Assembly: GCF_000380965.1 (NCBI RefSeq)
Contig: NZ_KB905549.1
Coordinates: 186,131-250,130 of the forward strand
Direction of reading: 5' to 3'
Length of the DNA: 64,000 nucleotides
Origin: Paenibacillus ginsengihumi DSM 21568
GTDB lineage: Bacteria > Bacillota > Bacilli > Paenibacillales > NBRC-103111
Shown: piece by piece, positions 1 to 6,340 of the stretch
How the letters are laid out: each line of letters starts with the position of its first letter
Numbering within the stretch: position 1 is the first letter of the stretch
Position numbers and translations under genes: made by a program
The notes under the pieces: model-generated
Told to the model about the DNA's origin: nothing
Database searches by the model: none
Seen by the model: the letters and a program-made list of their open reading frames with translations, nothing else

Positions 1-618
1 GCCGGGGAGTTCCGCGTTAGCGCCGCCTATCCCCGGGCACACTCAGGCACATGAGGCGACGAATCCTGCAAAAAATGCAACATTTTCCGCATCCTTCGTG
101 CCAGTGGAAGGGGAATGTTGTATTTTGTGCAACAATTTAGGAAATATTAGCTTCGAATCGAAGAATATCGCCCGAAATGTTGCACTTTCTACAACATTGA
201 GCCGCAAGTGCGGGTTATTGCTCGGTTTTTGTTGTACAGAATACAACATTTGCTATCTTGAAAAATCAGCTTAGCCTACAAGCTGAATTTTCAACACCGC
301 AGGTGACGACCGATGACGACAGGAATCGCTCGTCATAGGCGTCTATATTGGAAAATTCGACGAAGTCCTTCGGCGAATTTTCAGGCACCGCAGGTGACGC
401 CGATGACAACAGGAATCGTTCGTCATATTGAAAATAGCCCGCGGTCATCATCTCTAACGCTGGTGACAAACGCTATTTAGCTGAAACGCAGCCTTTGAAA
501 AATATAACACTCGCCGGGTAGCGCTATTTGGTCCAAAACGCTGCATCGGGCAGCCTCAAATGTCGAATAAGGCTGCTCACTTGCGTTACAATTTCAAATC
601 GAGCGTTTCTCAGCCGCG
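1..618. repeat. Composite interspersed-repeat region, no gene
   Basis: No convincing gene. Bases 65-247 carry element A: four 17-bp inverted repeats of form GTTGYA-N5-TRCAAC at 65, 117, 179 and 231. An inverted second copy lies at 63555-63737. Bases 297-346 and 387-427 are two units of family B (consensus CCGCAGGTGACGACCGATGA...TCGTCATAGGCGTCTAT), whose arms TGACGA and TCGTCA can form a hairpin. Bases 351-382 are a palindrome (GAAAATTCG...CGAATTTTC). Bases 530-605 are family C, also found at 23526-23612 and inverted near 63885-63975. The short open frames here are read from repeat DNA and have no ribosome site. Confidence 0.8.
65..247. repeat. Element A, copy 1 (four phased palindromes)
   Basis: Four 17-bp imperfect inverted repeats start at 65, 117, 179 and 231, giving start-to-start spacings of 52, 62 and 52 bp (about 5, 6 and 5 helical turns). 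The innermost sequences are CCTGCAAAAAATGCAAC, GTTGTATTTTGTGCAAC, GTTGCACTTTCTACAAC and GTTGTACAGAATACAAC. The spacers differ from copy 2 more than the palindromes do. Confidence 0.8.
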
Positions 619-1467
619 TTACATGCGCAAATCCATACGGTTGCCGGAGCTATATTTTCGAAGACCAGCATAAAACAGCCCGATGCCCCCGCACGTCACG
701 AGGAGCGTCATGCCCAGCGCTTGCGCCAGAAAGAGCGGTTCCGCCTCCCGCAGCAGCCCGATCGGCAAATAGCTGATAAAGCCGGCGGGAATGACCGTGA
801 ACATGACCAGCCGGCCCAGCCCGCGAAAAATGCCTGTCGGGTAGGTGGAAAAGTTCAGGAACGCGCTGAACAGCTGTTTCGCTATCCCTTCGGCGTTCCC
901 GATGAAAAAAGCGAGCGAATGCGCAGCGACGACAAAAAACAGAAAAAGCAGCATGGCGATCAGCAGCGCCAGCGCGAACTTCAGCGTGCCGATCCACGTC
1001 GCATCGCCGAAGGCCGCGAACAGAATCAGGGCGAACAGCACATCGCCGATGGCAGAGACGGACATGCGGCTGATCAGAATGTGCAGCAGCACCGGCTTCG
1101 GCTGTGTCAGGTAAAGGTCGATCTGCCCCCCGGCGATCAGGCTCGCCAGCCGGTAGGCATTGCCGAAGAAGACAGCCGACAGGCCGTAGCCGCCGGCGCT
1201 CACCGCCCACATCATCATCACGTCGCGCAGCTCCCAGCCGTTCACGACCGGAAAGCGCAAAAAGTATAGTCCCCAAAACAAGATCCAGACGGCATTGTTC
1301 ACCATCATCATCCCCGCCGTCATGAGGAAGCTGAGCCGGAACTCCATCGCTCCGGCAAGGTTGAGCTTCCAACAGGCCAGCACGAAGCGGACGAGGCCCC
1401 ATGCTCCTTGCCGCTGCGGCGGATCGCCGGCGCGGCGGCGGACGAGGCCGTATCGATGCGGAGCCAT
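619..1467 (-). CDS. ABC-2 type export permease, second subunit
   Basis: Membrane subunit of an ABC-2 exporter, resembling the uncharacterised COG3694/ABC2_membrane_6 permeases that pair with a COG4587 partner and a COG4586 ATPase. About 282 residues with roughly six hydrophobic segments; the first follows a basic N-terminus. The start is ATG 1467 with GGGGGT just upstream. A longer in-frame opening exists, but it overlaps the previous gene and has no ribosome site. It starts 5 bases after the stop of the other permease, so the two should be translated together and form a heterodimeric channel. The exported substrate is unknown; the riboswitch upstream of the operon is the best clue. Confidence 0.85.
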   Translation of the reverse strand: MAPHRYGLVRRRAGDPPQRQGAWGLVRFVLACWKLNLAGAMEFRLSFLMTAGMMMVNNAVWILFWGLYFLRFPVVNGWELRDVMMMWAVSAGGYGLSAVFFGNAYRLASLIAGGQIDLYLTQPKPVLLHILISRMSVSAIGDVLFALILFAAFGDATWIGTLKFALALLIAMLLFLFFVVAAHSLAFFIGNAEGIAKQLFSAFLNFSTYPTGIFRGLGRLVMFTVIPAGFISYLPIGLLREAEPLFLAQALGMTLLVTCGGIGLFYAGLRKYSSGNRMDLRM

Positions 1468-1472
1468 CGTTC

Positions 1473-2288
1473 TTACCCCCCGTTCACGTTCAGCTTGCGC
1501 ACAGCAAGCCGGTACACAAGCAGCACGGCGCCGGCCAGCGCAGCGATCCAGAACCACTGCACGCACGTCATCCAGGCAAGCTCCACACTGTCCCAGCGCA
1601 CCGCCGCCTTGGCCGGAAAATAAAGCACCGTCTGAAACGGCAGCCAGCGGCAAACGTCCTGCAGCGCGCCGGGAAACAGCTCCAGCGGCATCAGCATCCC
1701 GCCGATCGTAAACAGCAGCTTATGGTAGACGAATTCCAGCCCGCGCGTCTCTTCGACCCAGAAGGCGCACAGCGCCAGCAGCATATTCAGCAGAAAATTG
1801 ACCGTGATGCCGCCGGCGGCCATCCAGAGGAAGCCGATCCAGCCGAATCCGAGGGACGGCCAGCCGAACGCGAGGCAGCCGATCGCGAGGCCGACGGCCA
1901 GATTGACGGCCAGCCGGACCGCCACTTCGCCCGCATAAGCGGCATAATGATACCCGATATAGCTGTAGGGCTTCGTCAGCCTGTAGCCGACCTCGCCGCT
2001 TTTTACTTCTTCCTCCACGCGGGTTGTCAGGCTGGGGAAGGCTATCGTCAGCGATTCGGCAAGCAGGATGTACCAGATGAGCTGCCCCATGCTGTAGCCG
2101 GCAATCGTCTCCGTGCCTTCCCCTTCGTAGGTCGCCTGCCAAAGCTGAACGAAAATATACATGATGACGATCAGGAACACCGAACGTGTCAGAAAATCGG
2201 CAATATACGCCAGGTGATTGCGCAGCGTTACCCGCCCGATCGCCCCGTATTTAAGCGCCTTCTGCGCCCAGGCCGTGCCGCGGTTCAC
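1473..2288 (-). CDS. ABC-2 type export permease, first subunit
   Basis: Hydrophobic membrane protein of about 271 residues with around six transmembrane segments, resembling COG4587-type ABC-2 permeases (PF06182 group). The start is GTG 2288, chosen because AAGGAGG lies 8 bases upstream; the longer ATG frame would run deep into the ATPase gene. The gene begins 38 bases inside the end of the ATPase gene, a sign of translational coupling. With its downstream partner it should form the transmembrane pore of the exporter. Substrate not predictable from the protein. Confidence 0.85.
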   Translation of the reverse strand: MNRGTAWAQKALKYGAIGRVTLRNHLAYIADFLTRSVFLIVIMYIFVQLWQATYEGEGTETIAGYSMGQLIWYILLAESLTIAFPSLTTRVEEEVKSGEVGYRLTKPYSYIGYHYAAYAGEVAVRLAVNLAVGLAIGCLAFGWPSLGFGWIGFLWMAAGGITVNFLLNMLLALCAFWVEETRGLEFVYHKLLFTIGGMLMPLELFPGALQDVCRWLPFQTVLYFPAKAAVRWDSVELAWMTCVQWFWIAALAGAVLLVYRLAVRKLNVNGG

Positions 2289-3315
2289 CCTCCCCGCCTC
2301 CTTCTCCGTTCCCGTTATCCGCTGGCGCTTCTCCGGAAAGCTGCCTGGCGTAAATATAGGCGATAATATCTTCCATCGGCGGGTCGGCGATCGTAATGTC
2401 GGAGACGCGGTAATGGCCGACCAGCCGCACAAGTACCTCCTCCATGCTGGTCGCGGCCGTATCGACGGCCAGCTCCAGCTCCGTCTCCGAGCATGCTTTC
2501 ACCCGAACGCCGGGACACACGAACGGAGCGCCCGGCTCAAGCAGCCGCAGCTTAATCGTTTTGCTGCGCAACAGCTCGCGCTTCATCGCCTCTACCGAAT
2601 CGTCGAAAATCGTCCTGCCGTGATTAATGACGATCGCGCGGCGGCACAGCTCCTCGATATCGCCGGCATCGTGCGAGGTGAGGAAGACCGTCGTCCCCTC
2701 TTCGCGGTTCAGCTCGCGGATCAGTTCGCGAATGTGCCGCTTGGCGACGACGTCGAGACCGATCGTCGGCTCGTCGAGAAAGACGATGCTCGGGCGATGC
2801 AGCAGGGCGGCGACGATCTCGCAGCGCATTCGCTCGCCGAGCGACAGCTTGCGCACCGGCGTGCGCAGGTACGGCTCCAGGCCGAACCGGCCGACCAGCC
2901 GGTCACGCCTGGCGATGAAGTCGACCCGCGGCAGCTCGTAGATGCGGCTCATCAGCTCGAAGCTGTCGATCGGCGGCAAATGGTACCACAGCTGCGACTT
3001 CTGCCCGAATACGGAGCCGATCCGATAGGCCAGACGCTGCCGCTGCATCCAGGGGCACAGTCCCAGCACTTCCGCATAGCCTTCGCTCGGATGCAGAATG
3101 CCCGTCAGCATCTTGATCGTCGTCGACTTGCCGGCCCCGTTCGGGCCGAGGAAGGCCAGCGTCTCTCCTTCCCGAACAGTCAGGTCGATACCGTGAACCG
3201 CTGTCTTATCCACGTACTTCGGCCGGAGCAATGCGCGCAGACTTCCGGCCAGGCCTGGCTCCTTGCGCTTGACGGCGAACCGCTTGCTCAAGCCTTCGAT
3301 GCGTATCGCGTGCAT
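2251..3315 (-). CDS. ABC-2 transporter ATP-binding protein
   Basis: ATPase of about 354 residues that drives the two permeases downstream. Walker A GPNGAGKST, signature LSLGERMRCE, Walker B IVFLDEPTIGLD and the H-loop in LTSHD are all present. The C-terminal 100 residues after the nucleotide-binding domain match the extended tail of COG4586-type exporters, and the very end is Gly/Glu-rich. The start is ATG 3315, behind GGAGAGGGG. It is the first gene of a three-gene operon and follows an intrinsic terminator and a ykkC-like aptamer, so its transcription is probably ligand-controlled. NatA-like or drug-export functions are alternatives; the family is certain, the substrate is not. Confidence 0.9.
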   Translation of the reverse strand: MHAIRIEGLSKRFAVKRKEPGLAGSLRALLRPKYVDKTAVHGIDLTVREGETLAFLGPNGAGKSTTIKMLTGILHPSEGYAEVLGLCPWMQRQRLAYRIGSVFGQKSQLWYHLPPIDSFELMSRIYELPRVDFIARRDRLVGRFGLEPYLRTPVRKLSLGERMRCEIVAALLHRPSIVFLDEPTIGLDVVAKRHIRELIRELNREEGTTVFLTSHDAGDIEELCRRAIVINHGRTIFDDSVEAMKRELLRSKTIKLRLLEPGAPFVCPGVRVKACSETELELAVDTAATSMEEVLVRLVGHYRVSDITIADPPMEDIIAYIYARQLSGEAPADNGNGEGGGEGEPRHGLGAEGA

Positions 3316-3345
3316 CCTTATCCCCTCTCCTTTCCTCCGCTAAAG

Positions 3346-3480
3346 CGAAAAAGACCCCGGCCAGTTACGCCATGACGGCGGAACTTGCGCGAGGTCTTTT
3401 ATCCCTACGGTGTGGCGCCCTATCGGCTGCGCCTGGATTCGCTTGGTTCGCCCGGACGCGCCGGCGGATCCCTAGAATCC
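3346..3480 (-). promoter_or_regulatory. ykkC-family riboswitch with intrinsic terminator
   Basis: Read on the minus strand the leader shows, in order: CTAGGGATCCG, helix P2 (CGCC...GGGCG), a linker CCAAGCGAATCCAG, helix P3 (GGCGC...GCGCC), then ACACCGTAGGGATAAAAGACC. This is the order and much of the consensus of the ykkC family (CUAGGGUUCCG, P2, P3, ACACGGAGGGAUAAAAGCC). The 3-prime aptamer bases AAAAGACC (3393-3400) are also the left arm of a long hairpin ending GGGGTCTTTTT (3346-3357), so ligand binding should prevent termination. The linker looks more like the subtype-2 (nucleotide-sensing) CCAAGUGA than the guanidine GGUCCGAGAG, so the ligand is left open. Confidence 0.75.
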
Positions 3481-3852
3481 CTTCCACTCAATGTCATATA
3501 TTACCATAGCTGACTTGCCCGCATCAACCTTTTTTTCTCCCGCCTTACGTGTGCGAATGAGGTCCCGGCCGCCTGATAAATTCCACACGCTTGCGAAAAT
3601 GATCCCCGCTGACGGCATGTCCATTGAACGGAAACATATCTCCTTCGGCACGGTCAGCCGGTTGTATACCGCACAGATCGTTTCGGGAAGACACACCGTA
3701 TCCTTGAGCCCTGCCGGGATCATCACGGGACAGCGCAGCCGGCCGCACAAATTCAGCATGTCGAAATCGCCGAGCAGGCGAAGCACCTGCTCCTGCGCCT
3801 CGGGATGTAGAGCTCCTGCAGCCTCCGTTCCAAAAAATGCGAGGTCGTTCAC
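3472..3852 (-). pseudogene. Acetyl xylan esterase (AXE1/cephalosporin deacetylase) C-terminal remnant
   Basis: Only the C-terminal part of an AXE1-family alpha/beta-hydrolase is present: the open frame reads through FDMLNLCGRLRCPVMIP, GLKDTVCLPETICAVYNRL and PKEI, which match the region around the catalytic Asp. The part carrying the catalytic His continues in a different frame (MFPFNGHAVSGDHFRK), so there is a frameshift near 3630-3640. The N-terminal two thirds, including the Ser nucleophile, are missing. Its end overlaps the start of the riboswitch. A decayed relic of a hemicellulose deacetylase. Confidence 0.7.
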
Positions 3853-3976
3853 CCCCGGATTGTTGGAAGAATCGTTGTCTTTCCCATCATATTCCTCGTC
3901 CTTTTGAACTGTCTACTGGCAAAACGCTGCCAGAACGATATAATGGTTGTATCAAGACGCAAAGGATGATGAAGCT

Positions 3977-4279
3977 ATGCAGCCAAGTACGGCAAGAACG
4001 CTGAACTTGATTCAGCTGATTCTGGAGATCGGCATCGTCGCGGGCTATTTGATCGGCCTCGTGCCATTGGCGTACGCCTGGTCCGGCACTTGGGTCGTGC
4101 CGCTTGCGGTCATCAACGTCATTATCGCGGCGCTTACCGGCAACGGGACGCTCATGATGACCATCATCAACGCCGTGCTGTCGATCGTCAGCTGGATTCC
4201 GCTCGTCGGCTACGTGACCCGCCTCGCCGGAGCCGCGGTATCGGTCATCAACATCATGAATCTGAGACGGCGAGTTTGA
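3977..4279 (+). CDS. Small multi-pass membrane protein, function unknown
   Basis: A 100-residue protein made almost entirely of three hydrophobic stretches (about residues 9-35, 39-65 and 68-92), with a short basic tail (LRRRV). I do not recognise the family. The start at ATG 3977 has AAAGGA about 10 bases upstream; an upstream ATG at 3947 has no ribosome site. It stands alone between the esterase remnant and a tandem-repeat array, and faces away from the exporter operon. Composition is normal for the window, so it is probably a real gene. Confidence 0.6.
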   Translation: MQPSTARTLNLIQLILEIGIVAGYLIGLVPLAYAWSGTWVVPLAVINVIIAALTGNGTLMMTIINAVLSIVSWIPLVGYVTRLAGAAVSVINIMNLRRRV

Positions 4280-4447
4280 GGCATAATTCGTTCCTTGCGA
4301 AAGGGCACCCGCCTCTTCGGTATCAAGCCGATACCGCGTCCGCCTTCGCATCCGCCTTGCGGGCAAAGGCCGGGCCAAGGGCTCCTGCCCTTTATGCCCG
4401 GTCTTTGTCATGCAGCTGACCTGCCTTCCGCGCATCTTGCCGCCTTG

Positions 4448-4750
4448 CATCTGACCGACCTACACCTGGTCGACTTACAGCTAGTCGACCTACATCTGGT
4501 CACCTGCATCTGACCGACCTACACCTGGTCGACCTACATCTGGTCACCCGCATCTGACCGACCTACACCTGGTCGACTTACAGCTAGTCGACCTACATCT
4601 GGTCACCTGCATCTGACCGACCTACACCTGGTCGACCTACATCTGGTCACCCGCATCTGACCGACCTACACCTGGTCGACCTACATCTGGTCACTTGCAT
4701 CTGACCTACACTTGGTCAACTTACAGCTAGTCGACTACATCTGGCCGACT
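4448..4750. repeat. Higher-order tandem array of 15-bp units
   Basis: About 300 bases built from 15-mers of type CGACCTACACCTGGT, CGACTTACAGCTAGT and CGACCTACATCTGGT, separated by GCATCTGAC and CACCT spacers. The 15-mers are grouped into larger repeats that alternate with and without the middle CAGCTAGT unit, and the last copies decay towards 4750. In one frame the array would read like a pentapeptide repeat (DLHLV, DLQLV), but a stop at about 4513 and the lack of a ribosome site argue that it is not translated. It lies between two convergent genes. Confidence 0.85.
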
Positions 4751-4850
4751 TGCTCTGGCCGCTCGGCACCTGTCCGCCTCGCAGATCCCGCTTCTGCGCC
4801 GGCCGTGCCCCCGGAAAACCGTCAGACAAGCCGCACGCCCGGCCCCGGCG

Positions 4851-5369
4851 CTAAATGACAAAATCGAGTACCTGCTCATACAGATAATACGTCTTGCTTG
4901 CGCTAAGGCGCGGCGCATACAGATGAAGCGATACCGCGCGGCTATGGCCGGGATTGGCCAGCTGATGAATTTGCCCGATCGGCGCGGCGTATTCGCCGCC
5001 CTCTGCAATGGCGCGCTCGCCGCGCAGCAGCGGATAGCCGAATTCGTCCAGCCGGTACAGCCGGTTGACCAGGCTTCCTTCCAGCACGACGCCGCAGCCG
5101 ATCGAGGCGCCGTGATCGTGAATGCAGGTCGCGCTGCCGGCCGGTATGTGAATCAGCACCAGTTCTGCCCAAGGCGCTTCGAACAGCACGCGCCGTCCGT
5201 ACGGTCCGCGGGCCTCCGGCACCTCCCGGCGCCAATCGGGGAGTGCTTCCCGCACCTGCTCCAGCACCTCCGTTAGCTCCTCCAGCGCAGCCGCTCCCCG
5301 CATAGGGACCTGCCTCTTCAGCTTCAACCACGCCTCCATGACGTGCTCGACGCTTTTGATAGTCAACAT
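4851..5369 (-). CDS. Cysteine dioxygenase family protein
   Basis: Cupin-fold thiol dioxygenase that would oxidise cysteine, or a related small thiol, to the sulfinate in the cytosol using non-haem iron. The metal-binding motif CIHDHGASIGCGVVLEG and the third histidine in GQIHQLANP are in place, as is the YRLDEFG region. With the start at ATG 5369 (GGGAGG 9 bases upstream) the protein has 172 residues, normal for bacterial members of PF05995. It is divergent from the two-component pair. 3-mercaptopropionate dioxygenase activity cannot be excluded. Confidence 0.8.
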   Translation of the reverse strand: MLTIKSVEHVMEAWLKLKRQVPMRGAAALEELTEVLEQVREALPDWRREVPEARGPYGRRVLFEAPWAELVLIHIPAGSATCIHDHGASIGCGVVLEGSLVNRLYRLDEFGYPLLRGERAIAEGGEYAAPIGQIHQLANPGHSRAVSLHLYAPRLSASKTYYLYEQVLDFVI

Positions 5370-5448
5370 CGTTGTCAGCCTCCCGCAGATTAGGTAGGAT
5401 GGAAATCGGGTACCCGGAATGTTTTGCGAGCCCATCATAAGTGTTGCT

Positions 5449-5476
5449 TTGATTTCTTATCAGATTTTTTTATAAT
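5449..5476 (+). promoter_or_regulatory. Sigma-A promoter for the two-component pair
   Basis: TTGATT at 5449-5454 and TATAAT at 5471-5476, 16 bases apart, pointing at the response regulator about 170 bases downstream. Confidence 0.55.
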
Positions 5477-5555
5477 TCGGGCATCAGCGCATCCCATCGT
5501 TACTTACTATGTATTCGCACAGGCGCATCCGGGTGTTTGTCCCTGGGAAATCCGC

Positions 5556-5595
5556 TTAAGATTGTTTTAAGAATTCCATCACGATCCTGTTAAGA
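5556..5595 (+). promoter_or_regulatory. Candidate OmpR/PhoP-type box (TTAAGA repeats)
   Basis: TTAAGA occurs at 5556, 5567 and 5590, that is with 11-bp and 23-bp steps on one face of the helix. Direct hexamers with 5-base gaps are the usual site of PhoB/PhoP-type regulators. It lies 53 bases before the start of an OmpR-family regulator, which suggests autoregulation. Confidence 0.4.
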
Positions 5596-5647
5596 ATTGT
5601 CCGGTATGCTGACATACAAAAGAGCTGATTCGAAGGAGGGATTTTCC

Positions 5648-6340
5648 TTGGCGCAGCCGACCATTCTTCTGGTGGACGACGAAAAGGAAATTATCGACTT
5701 GCTGGAAATTTATTTGAAGAACGAAGGCTACCGGCTGCTGCGGGCGTCCAACGGCCTGGAAGCGCTGAGCGTGCTGAGCAAGGAGACGGTCGATCTGATC
5801 GTCCTGGACATCATGATGCCCAAGATGGACGGCATCGAGGCATGTCTTAAAATTCGCGAGCAAAAAAACATGCCGATCATCATGCTCTCGGCCAAGAGTC
5901 AGGATATGGACAAAATTCTCGGTCTCAGCTCCGGCGCCGACGATTACGTCAGCAAGCCGTTCAATCCGCTGGAGCTGCTGGCGCGCATCAAGTCCCAGCT
6001 GAGACGGTATACCCGGCTGAACGTGCCGCAGGCGAATACGTCTCACGAAATCGAAGTGGACGAGCTGACGATGAACACGCTGACGCACGAGGTCAAGGTA
6101 GACGGGCGCGAGATCAAGCTGACGCCCCGCGAGTTCGCCATTCTGGAGCTGCTGGCCAGACATCGCGGCACCGTCTGGAGCATCGAGAAAATATACGAGG
6201 CCGTCTGGCAGGAGCCGTATTTCGATTCGGACAATACCGTCATGGTACACATCCGCAAAATCCGGGAAAAGATCGAGGATAATCCGCGCAAGCCGAAATT
6301 TATCAAAACGGTGTGGGGGGTCGGCTACAAAGTTGAATAG
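5648..6340 (+). CDS. OmpR/PhoB-family response regulator
   Basis: Cytosolic DNA-binding response regulator of 230 residues. The receiver domain (1-120) has the acidic pair DDEKE, the phospho-acceptor Asp near residue 52 in LIVLDIMMPKMDG, and the conserved Lys in YVSKPFNPLEL. The winged-helix output domain (130-228) ends in KTVWGVGYKVE. The start is TTG 5648, because GAAGGAGGG lies just 5-prime of it; an upstream ATG at 5597 lacks a site. It overlaps the kinase gene by 8 bases. It resembles VanR-type regulators; the target genes are unknown, although its own leader carries phased TTAAGA boxes. Confidence 0.92.
   Translation: MAQPTILLVDDEKEIIDLLEIYLKNEGYRLLRASNGLEALSVLSKETVDLIVLDIMMPKMDGIEACLKIREQKNMPIIMLSAKSQDMDKILGLSSGADDYVSKPFNPLELLARIKSQLRRYTRLNVPQANTSHEIEVDELTMNTLTHEVKVDGREIKLTPREFAILELLARHRGTVWSIEKIYEAVWQEPYFDSDNTVMVHIRKIREKIEDNPRKPKFIKTVWGVGYKVE

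Noticed and set aside
43..249. 68-codon ORF at the left end and its relative at 63430-63786
   Set aside because: Both are translations of element A; start codons have no ribosome site and the shared residues coincide with the palindromes.
4295..4513. Pentapeptide-like ORF (DLHLV/DLQLV) in the 15-bp array
   Set aside because: No ribosome site, a stop inside the array, and the repeats continue past it in other frames, so the DNA repeat explains it.
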